Assembly: GCF_017876165.1 (NCBI RefSeq) | Contig: NZ_JAGINQ010000010.1 | Location: 62,001 to 126,000, forward strand | From: Azospirillum soli | GTDB lineage: Bacteria; Pseudomonadota; Alphaproteobacteria; Azospirillales; Azospirillaceae | DNA length: 64,000 nt | Direction: 5' to 3' | Shown: positions 21,487 through 29,691 of the stretch, piece after piece | Position numbering within the stretch: position 1 is the first letter of the stretch | How the letters are laid out: every line of letters starts with the position of its first letter | The notes under the pieces: generated by a model | What the model was told of the DNA's origin: nothing | What the model saw: only the letters and a program-made list of their open reading frames with translations | The model's database searches: none | Program-made: the position numbers and the translations under genes

Positions 21487-22601
21487 GACGCGACCGCCTG
21501 TCCGGGGTGGAAGGCGCCGAACACGGAACCGGCGACGTGCGGACGATCCTCCGCGCCACGGGTGTCAACCTCGGCGACCACGGACAGGCCGGGGCGCAGA
21601 AGGCCGGACAGCGCGTTGTCGCGCGGCAGGGCGATGCGCACCGGCACGCGCTGGACGATCTTGGTGAAGTTGCCGGTCGCGTTCTCCGGCGGCAGCAGGC
21701 TGAACTGCGAGCCCGAGGCCGGGGCGAAGCTCTCCACCTTACCGTCCAGGTGCTTGCCCGGATAAGCGTCGATCTCCACCGTCACGGATTGGCCGGGTCG
21801 CATGCGGGCGAGCTGGGTTTCCTTGAAGTTGGCGACCACATAGACGTCCGGCAGCGGCACCAGCGAGAGAAGCTGCACGCCCGGACGGGCATACTGGCCG
21901 ACCTGGACGCCCCGGTTGCCGACGACGCCGTCCACCGGCGCGTGGATGACCGTGTTGGCGAGGTCGTTGCGGGCCGACTGCAAGGTCGCCTCGGCCTGAC
22001 GCAGGCGCGCCTCGGTTTCCGTCCGACTGGCGTTCAGCACGCCGATCTGGTCCTTCTCAGCCTCCAGCGCGGCGCGGGAACGGTTCACCTGGGCCATCGC
22101 CTTACGGAGATCCGCCTCGACGGTTTCCAGCTTCTGCCGGCTGGCCCAGCTGTCGCTGGCGAGCGAGCGGGTGCGGTCGAAATCCTGCTGGGCGCGGCGC
22201 TGCTCGGCCTCGGCGCTGGCGAGGGTCGCGGCGGCTTGGTCGATCAGCGCGCGCTGAAGTTCCAGCTTGCTGTCGATGGTGCCGAAGGCGGCCTTCTGCG
22301 CGGCGACGGCGGCCTCCGCCTCGGCGACCTTGGCGCGGAAGTCCTGATCGTCGAGCACGGCCAGAACGTCGCCCGCGTTCACCTGCTGGTTCTCGGCCAC
22401 GCGGACCTCCCGCACATAGGCGGAGACCTTGGGGCTGACCACGGTGATGTCGCTGTGGACATAGGCATTGTCGGTCGATTCGATGAACCGACCTTCGGTC
22501 CACCAGTGCCAGCCGCCGAACCCGCCGCCCACCAGGGCCGCCGCCGCGACACCCGTCAGCACGATCTTTCGAACGCCCTTTGCCCGACCGCTCTCTGCCA
22601 T
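21480..22601 (-). CDS. emrA: HlyD-family membrane fusion protein (EmrA type)
   Basis: 373 residues. A single N-terminal membrane anchor (about residues 12-32) is followed by the HlyD signature STDNAYVHSDITVVSPKVSA and the lipoyl half-motif VAENQQVNAGDVLAVLDDQD. A long coiled coil (about 85-205, rich in Ala, Gln and Glu) spans the periplasm, and the second lipoyl half (VIHAPVDGVVGNRGVQVGQY) closes the barrel. EmrA couples the inner-membrane permease EmrB to an outer-membrane TolC-type channel; no TolC gene is in the window. It is the first gene of the operon. Its start lies 28 bases from a palindromic operator, so repression by the adjacent TetR protein is expected. Confidence 0.93.
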   Translation of the reverse strand: MAESGRAKGVRKIVLTGVAAAALVGGGFGGWHWWTEGRFIESTDNAYVHSDITVVSPKVSAYVREVRVAENQQVNAGDVLAVLDDQDFRAKVAEAEAAVAAQKAAFGTIDSKLELQRALIDQAAATLASAEAEQRRAQQDFDRTRSLASDSWASRQKLETVEADLRKAMAQVNRSRAALEAEKDQIGVLNASRTETEARLRQAEATLQSARNDLANTVIHAPVDGVVGNRGVQVGQYARPGVQLLSLVPLPDVYVVANFKETQLARMRPGQSVTVEIDAYPGKHLDGKVESFAPASGSQFSLLPPENATGNFTKIVQRVPVRIALPRDNALSGLLRPGLSVVAEVDTRGAEDRPHVAGSVFGAFHPGQAVASK

Positions 22602-22628
22602 TGTCCTGATCCCGTCCCTGCGGTTCCG

Positions 22629-22647
22629 AAACTGAACCGTTCAGTTT
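22629..22647. promoter_or_regulatory. TetR-type operator 1 (emrA-proximal)
   Basis: AAACTGAACCGTTCAGTTT is a perfect 19-bp palindrome around one central base. It lies 28 bp upstream of the emrA start, in the divergent region with the tetR gene, and matches a second, weaker site 64 bp away. Confidence 0.75.
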
Positions 22648-22692
22648 AGTCTTGCAGCAAGATGGGTCAGCCCCCACCTCTTGTCAAGGGTG

Positions 22693-22709
22693 AACTGGAC
22701 GGTCTAGTT
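22693..22709. promoter_or_regulatory. TetR-type operator 2 (tetR-proximal)
   Basis: AACTGGACGGTCTAGTT is palindromic apart from one mismatched pair and shares the pattern AACTGRAC-N-GTYYAGTT with operator 1. Its position on the tetR side suggests autoregulation by the same repressor. Confidence 0.65.
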
Positions 22710-22792
22710 TTCACGATAGGGATTGTGGTTAAATGCGGAACGCGGTACGGCCCCGGAACGTTGCCGAACAGGTTTCAGGACGCGAGGAGCGC

Positions 22793-23422
22793 ATGAGCAC
22801 ACTGGTTGCCCCCACCCCCGAGGCAGGGTCGAAGCCGGCCCAGATCCTGGAGGCCGCCGGAAAGCTGTTCCTGGAAAACGGCTATGGGGCCGTCAGCATG
22901 GACGCGGTCGCCAAGACGGCAAACGTGTCCAAGGCGACGCTCTACGCCCATTTCGGCAGCAAGGATGAGCTGTTCCGCGCCATGGTCGCCTGCGAATGCC
23001 GCGGCAACGCGATCATGTCTGTCTGCGAAGAGGCCAAGGGCCTGGATTTGGCCGAGGGACTGCGTCTAATCGGGCGCCATTTCAGCACAATGGTACTGTC
23101 GCCCAAGGCGCTGGCCGGCTATCGCGTGGTGGTCGGCGAGGCGCACCGCTTCCCCGAGCTGGCGCACGCCTTCTACGACGCCGGCCCGGCGCGCACCATG
23201 GAGCAGATCGTCGGCTACATGGCCTGGGTCAACGAGAAGGGCCTGCTGGCCATTCCCGACCCGCAGCTCGCGGCCGAGCAGTTCGTCGGCCTTATTAAGT
23301 CCCACACGCACCTGCGCTTCCTCCTGTGCCTGACCGAACGGCCGACCGACGCGGAGATGGAGCGCATTCTGGACGGCGCGGTGAACCTGATCATCAAGGG
23401 GTATGCGCCGCCGGCGTCGTGA
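22793..23422 (+). CDS. TetR/AcrR-family transcriptional repressor of the efflux pair
   Basis: 209 residues from ATG 22793, chosen because GAGGAG lies six bases upstream; a longer frame starts further upstream without a ribosome-binding site. The N-terminal helix-turn-helix is clear: ILEAAGKLFLENGYGAVSMD, then VAKTANVSKATLYAHFGSKDELF (about residues 17-60). The remaining helical domain binds the inducer and dimerises, and is of the AcrR C-terminal type. It is transcribed away from emrAB, with two similar palindromes between them, so the expected role is repression of emrAB and of itself, relieved by a pump substrate. Confidence 0.92.
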   Translation: MSTLVAPTPEAGSKPAQILEAAGKLFLENGYGAVSMDAVAKTANVSKATLYAHFGSKDELFRAMVACECRGNAIMSVCEEAKGLDLAEGLRLIGRHFSTMVLSPKALAGYRVVVGEAHRFPELAHAFYDAGPARTMEQIVGYMAWVNEKGLLAIPDPQLAAEQFVGLIKSHTHLRFLLCLTERPTDAEMERILDGAVNLIIKGYAPPAS

Positions 23423-23597
23423 CCGGCAGCGAACCACTGTCAGCAAACGCCGGCAACAAACCTTGGCATCCGTGGCTTTTCCGGGCGGCGGGGCCGGGGC
23501 CGCTTTACCCGGCGGCGGGCGTGGTGCAGTATCCGGCGCGCTAGACGGGCCCGCGCAATCAGGCTGATGGGCCGCTCGGATACGAAGAACGTTTCTC

Positions 23598-24770
23598 ATG
23601 GTCGCGCTGCTTTCGAACCACGGGTCCGGTGGGCTTGCCCCGCAACGTCCGGAGCTGACGCTCGGCGCCAAGTTCCGCATGATCAACTGGGGCCTCGTGC
23701 TTCTGGTCTGCATCATCACGTCGGTGGGCGTCGCCCTGCTCTATTCGGCGGCCGGCGGGCACTGGAGGCCGTGGGCGCAGCCGCAGCTGGTCCGCGCCAT
23801 TCCCGGCCTGTTCCTGATGCTGGCGATTGCGCTGGTGGACATCCGGCACCTGATGAAGTCGGCCTACGTGATCTTCGTCATCGTGCTGTGCCTGCTGATC
23901 GCGGTGGAGCTGATGGGCCGCATCGGCATGGGCGCGCAGCGCTGGATCGACCTGGGCTTCTTCCAGCTGCAACCGTCAGAGCTGATGAAGCCGGCGCTGG
24001 CGCTGGCGCTGGCGCGCTACTTCCACGGCGTGACGCTGGACCAGATTGGCCGGCCGCTGCTGCTAATCCCGCCGCTGCTGCTGGTGTTCACGCCGGTGGC
24101 CCTGGTGCTGATGCAGCCGAACCTGGGCACGTCGATGCTGCTGATCCTGGGAAGCGGCGCTGTGTTCTTCGCGGCCGGCGTGCGCATCTGGAAGTTCATG
24201 GTCTGCATCGGCGGCGGTCTGGCGGCCATCCCCATCGCGTGGGAATTCCTGCACGACTATCAGAAGCAGCGCGTCTACACCTTCCTCGATCCGGAGACCG
24301 ACCCGCTGGGGGCCGGCTACAACATCCTGCAGTCGAAGATCGCGCTGGGCTCCGGCGGGCTGTTCGGCAAGGGATTCATGTCGGGCTCGCAGAGCCAGCT
24401 GATGTTCCTGCCGGAAAAGCACACCGACTTCATCTTCGTCGTGCTGGCCGAGGAATTCGGCATGGTCGGCGCGCTGGCGCTGCTGGCGCTGTACCTGCTG
24501 CTGCTGATCTATGGGGTGGTGATCGCGCTGAGCTGCCGCAGCCAGTTCGCCCGGCTGGTGGCGGTCGGCATGACGACGCAGTTCTTCCTGTATGTCTTCG
24601 TCAACGTCGCCATGGTGATGGGCGTGATCCCGGTGGTGGGCATCCCGCTGCCGCTGGTGTCCTACGGCGGGTCGGCGATGTTGACGCTGATGATCGGCGT
24701 CGGGCTGCTGCTGAGCATGTCCGTCCACCGGGAAGTCCGCATTCCGAAGAGCGGCGTGACGGACATGTGA
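23598..24770 (+). CDS. rodA: RodA, SEDS-family peptidoglycan glycosyltransferase
   Basis: 390 residues with about ten membrane helices. The SEDS signatures are all present: WIDLGFFQLQPSELMKPAL, the QPNLGTSMLL motif, the ALGSGGLFGKGF and FLPEKHTDFIFVVLAEEFG loops, and the final GIPLPLVSYGGSAML. These fit RodA rather than FtsW, since the loop sequences and short N terminus match elongation proteins. RodA polymerises lipid II during lateral wall growth together with PBP2. Oddly, the usual neighbours mreBCD and mrdA (PBP2) are not adjacent: the preceding gene is tetR and the following one is on the other strand. Confidence 0.93.
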   Translation: MVALLSNHGSGGLAPQRPELTLGAKFRMINWGLVLLVCIITSVGVALLYSAAGGHWRPWAQPQLVRAIPGLFLMLAIALVDIRHLMKSAYVIFVIVLCLLIAVELMGRIGMGAQRWIDLGFFQLQPSELMKPALALALARYFHGVTLDQIGRPLLLIPPLLLVFTPVALVLMQPNLGTSMLLILGSGAVFFAAGVRIWKFMVCIGGGLAAIPIAWEFLHDYQKQRVYTFLDPETDPLGAGYNILQSKIALGSGGLFGKGFMSGSQSQLMFLPEKHTDFIFVVLAEEFGMVGALALLALYLLLLIYGVVIALSCRSQFARLVAVGMTTQFFLYVFVNVAMVMGVIPVVGIPLPLVSYGGSAMLTLMIGVGLLLSMSVHREVRIPKSGVTDM

Positions 24771-24803
24771 GGCGGGCCTCTTTTGAGGGTAAACACCCCT
24801 GTC

Positions 24804-24892
24804 CGTCATGACCGGGCTTGACCCGGTCATCCACACCACCGCCGAGCGTTTCTGCCCCGGCGTGGATGCCCGGCTCAAGGCCGGGCATGACG
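24804..24892. repeat. REP-like inverted repeat element
   Basis: Two GC-rich hairpins are joined by a 35-base spacer: 24808-24830 (ATGACCGGG...CCCGGTCAT) and 24866-24888 (ATGCCCGGC...GCCGGGCAT). The outer ends CGTCATG and CATGACG are also complementary. A related single hairpin is found at 59208-59230. It lies at the convergent junction of rodA and the CorC gene, a typical location for REP or BIME-like elements. Confidence 0.75.
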
Positions 24893-24928
24893 TCAAGAGG
24901 AGAGTAGTCCCCTCGAAGAGGGAATGCC

Positions 24929-26233
24929 TTAGCCCTCCGACACTTCCTCGTTCATCTGGATCAGCACCTTGTCGATGCGGCGGCCGTCCATGTCGACGAC
25001 CTCGAACCGCATGCCGCCCCAATGGAAATGCTCGGCGGCCGTGGGCACATGGCCCAGCTGGTCCAGCATGAAGCCGGCAATGGTGTGGTAGTCGCCCTCG
25101 CCTTTCAGGCCACGCACGCCGACCAGGGCTTCCACCTCCTCAATGGGGGTCATGCCGTCCACCAGCCAGGAACCGTCCTCGCGCTGGATGGCGCCGCCGT
25201 CGGCCTCCTGACCCTGTTCGGGCATCTCGCCGGCGATGGCCTCCAGAATGTCGGTGACGGTGGCGATGCCCTCGACGCTGCCGTACTCGTCCACCACCAC
25301 GGCCATGTGCACGGTGGCCTGCTTGAACAACTCCAGCAGGCGCAGGACCGGCGTGCCGTCGTGGACGATCAGCGGCTCCACCATCGCGGCGCGCAGGTTG
25401 AAGGGTTTGCCCTGTAGGGCCTGGTCGAGCAGCGCCTTGGTCGAGACGATGCCCTGCACCTCGTCCACGTCGCCCCGGCAGACGAGGAAACGGGAGTAGC
25501 CGCTCTCCTGAATTTCCCGCGCGATGTTCTCCGGCGGGTCGTCAGGGTCGAGCCAGATCAGATCCGGGCGCGGCGTCATGATCGAGCGCGCGGTGCGGTC
25601 GGACAGGCGGAAGACGCCTTCGATCATCAGGCGTTCGGCCGGCTCGAAAACGCCGCTCTGGGTGCCTTCCTTGATGAGGGACTTGACCTCTTCCTCGGTG
25701 ACGGTCTGCTCGCGCGCGGTGGGCAGGCGCAGCAGCTTCATCAGTCCCTCGGTCGAGATGCCCAGCAGCCAGACCAGCGGGGCGGCGATGCGGGACAGCG
25801 TGCTCATCGGGCCAGCGACGTTGGAGGCGATGCGCTCCGCGTTCACCAGCGCCACGCGCTTGGGCACCAGCTCGCCGACGATCAGCGACAGGTAGGTGAT
25901 CGCCGCGACCACCAGGGCGAAGGCCACCTGATGCCCGTAGGGGGCGAGCCAAGCCACCTCCGCGTCCAGCACGCGGCCCAGCCGCTCGGCAAGGGTGGAG
26001 CCGCCGTAGGCACCGGCGACGATGCCGACCAGCGTGATGCCGACCTGCACCGTGGACAGGAAGTTGCCGGGATCGTCCGCCAACTCCAGCGCGGCGCGGG
26101 CGCCCTTGCTGCGCTTTTCCTCCGCCAATTGTTGCAGCCGCGCCCGCCGCGACGACACGACGGCCATCTCCGACATGGCGAAGTAGCCGTTGAGCAAAAT
26201 CAGCAGAATGATAACCAGCACTTCCCAGATCAT
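24929..26233 (-). CDS. CNNM/CorC (HlyC) family transporter-associated protein with CBS domains
   Basis: 434 residues. The N-terminal DUF21/CNNM membrane domain (about 1-190) begins MIWEVLVIILLILLNGYFAMSEMAV-like and includes FLSTVQVGITLVGIVAGAYGG. Two CBS motifs follow (about 205-330, with MTPRPDLIWLD and VVVDEYGSVEGIATVTDILE). The C-terminal CorC_HlyC domain (about 345-430) contains DYHTIAGFML and IDKVLIQ. Despite the hemolysin name, the family is linked to magnesium and cobalt efflux or sensing. It is 24 bases downstream of exoD on the same strand and may be co-transcribed with it. Confidence 0.88.
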   Translation of the reverse strand: MIWEVLVIILLILLNGYFAMSEMAVVSSRRARLQQLAEEKRSKGARAALELADDPGNFLSTVQVGITLVGIVAGAYGGSTLAERLGRVLDAEVAWLAPYGHQVAFALVVAAITYLSLIVGELVPKRVALVNAERIASNVAGPMSTLSRIAAPLVWLLGISTEGLMKLLRLPTAREQTVTEEEVKSLIKEGTQSGVFEPAERLMIEGVFRLSDRTARSIMTPRPDLIWLDPDDPPENIAREIQESGYSRFLVCRGDVDEVQGIVSTKALLDQALQGKPFNLRAAMVEPLIVHDGTPVLRLLELFKQATVHMAVVVDEYGSVEGIATVTDILEAIAGEMPEQGQEADGGAIQREDGSWLVDGMTPIEEVEALVGVRGLKGEGDYHTIAGFMLDQLGHVPTAAEHFHWGGMRFEVVDMDGRRIDKVLIQMNEEVSEG

Positions 26234-26257
26234 GGCGTCGAGCCCGCGGGCGCTCCC

Positions 26258-26932
26258 TTAACCGAACATCTTGTGGAACAACAGCAAAGCGGCCTGCCCG
26301 AGCCCGAGCAGAACCGCCGCGACGATGGCGATGGCAACGAGGCCGGCGACGAGGCCGGCGATCACGAAGGCGCCATCCTTCTCGATCAGCCCCAGCGCGA
26401 TCAGCGCGATGGCGAAGGCCGGGGGCTGGTTGCCGAAGACGATGGGCAGGGCCAGGACGAGAGCCAGAGCCATCACGGCCAGTCCGAGCAGCCGCTCCGC
26501 GACCGGATCGGTCAGCATGGGAAGGCGTTCGTGGAGGTGGCGTTCGACCCGGTGGATGTAGGGCTGGGCGCGGTTGACCACACGCAAGAAGGAATCGCGG
26601 TCCACCGTCGCGGCGGCGACGCGCCGGGGCAGCCAGGGCTGGTGCCGGCCGGCGGCCATCTGCGCGCCGATCAGGATCATCGGCAGGCCGGTCGCGGTGG
26701 ACAGGCCGGGCACCGGCAGCACGTTGGGAATAGACAGGATCAGCAGCAGCGCCCCGAAGGCCCGGTCACCCAGGATGCCCATCAGGTCGCCCAAAGCAAT
26801 GCGCGAATCGTGATCGTGCGCCAGGAAGTCGTTCAGCAGATCCGACGCGCGGCGGCGGCGCACGCCGCCCTCCAACGTCTCCGCATCCGTGGACGTCTCA
26901 GGGTGAGCCTCAGGTTGTCGGCCGTCGCTCAC
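26258..26932 (-). CDS. exoD: ExoD-family exopolysaccharide synthesis protein
   Basis: 224 residues from a GTG start with GGGGAG upstream. After a hydrophilic N terminus the protein has the ExoD pattern: LMGILGDRAFGALLLILSIPNVLPVPG, then GLPMILIGAQMAAGR and a final group of two to three membrane helices (about 145-220). ExoD was described in rhizobia as affecting exopolysaccharide production and alkaline tolerance; the mechanism is unknown. It is upstream of and close to the CorC-family gene. Length and hydrophobicity profile match the family. Confidence 0.85.
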   Translation of the reverse strand: MSDGRQPEAHPETSTDAETLEGGVRRRRASDLLNDFLAHDHDSRIALGDLMGILGDRAFGALLLILSIPNVLPVPGLSTATGLPMILIGAQMAAGRHQPWLPRRVAAATVDRDSFLRVVNRAQPYIHRVERHLHERLPMLTDPVAERLLGLAVMALALVLALPIVFGNQPPAFAIALIALGLIEKDGAFVIAGLVAGLVAIAIVAAVLLGLGQAALLLFHKMFG

Positions 26933-27065
26933 GACGCTCCCCGCGGATACCGCCCGGGGTTGCGGAAGGGTAAACCCATGGACCTTTCGCGGCGCAACAT
27001 CAGTTGTGTCCCTTCTACAGGATCGGCCAAGCCAACGCCAGCGCGCGTGTTGGAATCACGGTAGA

Positions 27066-28247
27066 TCAAGGGCTTGACCCACGCAGCGGAAGCTCGACCG
27101 TGAAGGTGGAGCCCTGTTCGAACTCCGAATCGACGCGGATTCGCCCACCATGCCCCTCCACGATGGTGTGGCAGATGTAGAGGCCGAGGCCGACCGTCGT
27201 CTCCCCCGCCGTACCCGGCTTGCCGGAGCGGGCGAAAGGCTGGAACAGCTGGTCCAGCTCCGCCGCCGGGATGCCCCGGCCATCGTCGGCGACCGCGATC
27301 CGGACATGGTCGGCGTCCGACGACACGGACACGCGGATGCAGGCACCCTGATCGGAATATTTGATGGCGTTGGACAACAGGTTGTTCAGCACCTGCTCCA
27401 GCTTGGCGGGGTCGATCTCGACCTCCGGCGGAAGATCGTCGGCGATGGACAGCTCGATGGTCATGGCCTTGCCTTCGGCCAACACACGGTTCATCGAGAT
27501 GTTCCGCCGCACCAGTTCGGCGACGTCCGTGGGCCGGGGAACCAGCCGCAGCCGCCCCGCCTGAACCGCCGCCAGGGACAGCGCATCCTCCACCAGATGG
27601 CGCATGAACAGGCTGGATTCGCGGATGCGCTCCAGAAAGGCGCGCTCGGATTCCCCCAGCCGGTCGCCCATCCGCTTTTCCAGGAGCTGGGCGTAGCCGG
27701 CGATGACCTGGAGCGGAGAGCGCAGGTCGTGGGCCAGCATGCCCATCAGGCGGTTCTTCTGCTCGTTGCTGGCGGCCAGCTCGGCGTTGGCCTTGGCCAG
27801 CGCGCGCTGGGCGTTGGACAGGTCGCTGTTCAGGCGGGTCATCTCGTCGAACAGCGCGTCGGTGTCCAGCCCGACGGAAGGGCGCGCCTCGCCCAGCGGC
27901 TCCAGCCGGGCGGCCAGCGCGGGGTTGCGCGGGGCCAGCCGGTCGGCCATCGGCCGCACGGCGCCGGGCGCCCGCGCCACGGCCAGGACAAGGCCGGTCT
28001 CGTCCCGGCGGCCGGAGACGTAGAGCGGCCCGCTCTCCTCCAGCAGGGATTCCAGCGGGCGGTCGAGCACCATGCCGGTGCGGCGTACGTCGGTGAAGAG
28101 ATCGAGCGCCCGCCCGACGGCGTCCAGCCCGAACATCATCGGGAAGGGCTTACCGGGCTTGGGCCGCAGATTCGGCAGGCCGGCACCGACCGGGTGGCTG
28201 GCGCGCAGGCGGCCGTCGAGATCGCAAGTCAGCACAAGGCCGTCCAT
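27066..28247 (-). CDS. Sensor histidine kinase paired with B12-binding protein
   Basis: 393 residues from ATG 28247; a GTG five codons upstream is an alternative. Residues 1-100 look like a divergent PAS domain. A coiled coil (about 120-160, LNSDLSNAQRALAKANAELAAS) leads to the HisKA box LAHDLRSPLQVI with phospho-acceptor His173, and the HATPase domain has NLLSNAIKYSD (N box), DDGRGIP (G1) and GLGLYICHTIVEGHGG (G2). There is no membrane segment, so the kinase is cytosolic. It starts 17 bases after the stop of the B12-binding gene, so the two are almost certainly co-transcribed and may act as sensor and kinase. The partner regulator is not fused; the nearby stand-alone receiver at 29692-30126 is a candidate. 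Confidence 0.88.
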   Translation of the reverse strand: MDGLVLTCDLDGRLRASHPVGAGLPNLRPKPGKPFPMMFGLDAVGRALDLFTDVRRTGMVLDRPLESLLEESGPLYVSGRRDETGLVLAVARAPGAVRPMADRLAPRNPALAARLEPLGEARPSVGLDTDALFDEMTRLNSDLSNAQRALAKANAELAASNEQKNRLMGMLAHDLRSPLQVIAGYAQLLEKRMGDRLGESERAFLERIRESSLFMRHLVEDALSLAAVQAGRLRLVPRPTDVAELVRRNISMNRVLAEGKAMTIELSIADDLPPEVEIDPAKLEQVLNNLLSNAIKYSDQGACIRVSVSSDADHVRIAVADDGRGIPAAELDQLFQPFARSGKPGTAGETTVGLGLYICHTIVEGHGGRIRVDSEFEQGSTFTVELPLRGSSP

Positions 28248-28264
28248 CGGCGCTTTTTCCACCC

Positions 28265-29365
28265 CTAATCGGCGCTGGCGATGGCCACCGCGTCGGCGGC
28301 GCTGGAGGCGAAGCCATCGGCGCCGACCGTCCGCCAGAGGTCCGGAACGAGGTTGAACGGATAGCCGCCGACCAGAATGCGCAAGGGTCGATTTCCCGGC
28401 GGGCGATCCGCCAGATCCGCGCGCACGGCGGCAATCAGGTCCGCGACCGCGCCGACATGGGCGGTGATGGTCGCGGAAATGGCCAGCACCGAAGCACCCC
28501 GCTCCTCCACCGCGCGGACGATGCTGCGCGCCGGGGTGTTCGCGCCGAGATAATAGGTGTCCCAGCCGGCCATTTCGAAGAAGTCGGCGACCATGCGGAT
28601 GCCGATCTCGTGCAGTTCGCCGCTGACGCAGGTGGCGATCATGGAGCGGTTGCAGCGCTCCGCCGCGAAGATGCGCGGGTAGAGCATGGACATCACGCCC
28701 TGCGTGGCCGCCGTGGCGAAATGCTCGTGCGCGACGGAGATGGCGCCCGTCTGCCAGAGCCGCCCGACCTCGCGCAAACACGGCTGGAAGACGTGCAGGT
28801 AGGCGTCGCGCACCGCCATGCCGCCTTCGACACGGTCGAGCACCAGCGCCGAGGCCCGCCGCCGGTCGCCGGCCAGCAGGGCGCCCAGATAGTCGCGCGC
28901 CACGTCCGCGAAGGGCGCGTCGTCCTCGATCAGGCACGGTAGTTCCACCGGCATGTCGGGCAGCGCCGTCAGCGCGGCCCCGATGCAGGCCCGCACCCGC
29001 TCGGCAGTCGGCGCATCCACGCGGGCAACCACGACGTCGCGAAGGATTTCCAGGCTTTCGCCCAACTCTTCGACGGGAATGCCGAGGTTCGAGAAGAGGA
29101 TCTTGACCCAGGCGGCGTATTCGCGGAACAGGTCCGGGCTGCCGGCGGCCACGGCCTCGGCCAGATAGAGGACGTGATAGCGCAGATCCTCGACGCATTT
29201 GTCCCGCCCCGCCTCGCCATAGCGGGCGTAGAGCGCGGGCCAGCGTTCGAACTGGATGGCGACCACGGCGCGGGCGATGTCCTCGCGGCGCGCAACGATG
29301 GGGTTGCCGGCGGAGTTGCCGGCTGGCCGAACCCCACCGCTCACCGCTCGGACGGTTTCAAGCAT
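28265..29365 (-). CDS. Cobalamin-binding putative photosensor with Wx9EH motif
   Basis: 366 residues from ATG 29365 (ribosome-binding site GGGAGTGGAG). Residues 1-135 are helical, of RsbR-like appearance. Residues 155-235 form a B12-binding four-helix cap with Trp204, nine residues, then Glu214-His215: the Wx9EH pattern that in CarH places adenosylcobalamin for light sensing. Residues 240-366 are the Rossmann B12 domain, with ExHxxG at GELHEIG (His252 as cobalt ligand), then ISATIT and VGGYPF motifs. Unlike CarH there is no MerR DNA-binding domain, so output must go through protein contact. A histidine kinase gene follows after 17 bases. Light sensing is inferred from the motif; redox or plain B12 sensing is also possible. 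Confidence 0.82.
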   Translation of the reverse strand: MLETVRAVSGGVRPAGNSAGNPIVARREDIARAVVAIQFERWPALYARYGEAGRDKCVEDLRYHVLYLAEAVAAGSPDLFREYAAWVKILFSNLGIPVEELGESLEILRDVVVARVDAPTAERVRACIGAALTALPDMPVELPCLIEDDAPFADVARDYLGALLAGDRRRASALVLDRVEGGMAVRDAYLHVFQPCLREVGRLWQTGAISVAHEHFATAATQGVMSMLYPRIFAAERCNRSMIATCVSGELHEIGIRMVADFFEMAGWDTYYLGANTPARSIVRAVEERGASVLAISATITAHVGAVADLIAAVRADLADRPPGNRPLRILVGGYPFNLVPDLWRTVGADGFASSAADAVAIASAD

Positions 29366-29691
29366 CACCGCTCCACTCCCGTCTCGATTGTTCGCTTGCC
29401 GATGATAAATGCGGAAGCCGCCCCGGCTTTGCAACGGGGCGACCGGCATAGACGCCCATGCGGGATGGGCATGATCGCATTGTGAATCATTGCGCGGGTT
29501 GAGCAGAAAGCCCGCTCCGCACGATGAGAAGAAATTGCGATTTCTGTTTGAAAATCAATGTCTTGGGCGCGTTTTCCGTGTGCGTCCGTTGTGCAGCCGA
29601 CGCACAACCAATCGTGCACGAAAGGATGCGCGCTTTGTATCGGTCAACGCAACAGATTATCGGCGAATGCCGCAGGCGCCCGCGCCCCGTC
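29366..29691. promoter_or_regulatory. Upstream region of the B12 sensor gene with dyads
   Basis: No gene is seen in these 326 bases. Two dyads stand out: TGTGCGTC (29579-29586) with GACGCACA (29599-29606), and the perfect palindrome TCGTGCACGA (29612-29621). They could bind a regulator or form a 3' end hairpin for the receiver gene, which ends at 29692. No cobalamin-riboswitch B12 box was found. Confidence 0.35.

Noticed and set aside
19476-22649. A 1,057-codon frame antisense to emrAB
   Set aside because: His/Gln/Arg-rich low-complexity translation opposite two complete transporter genes; a shadow.
27066-29198. A 710-codon frame joining the kinase with an Arg-rich N terminus
   Set aside because: The N-terminal 317 codons are the wrong frame over the B12-binding gene; the kinase starts near 28247.
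29366-29691. Cobalamin riboswitch before the B12-binding gene
   Set aside because: The conserved GCCACTG-type B12 box and the expected multi-stem layout are not visible.
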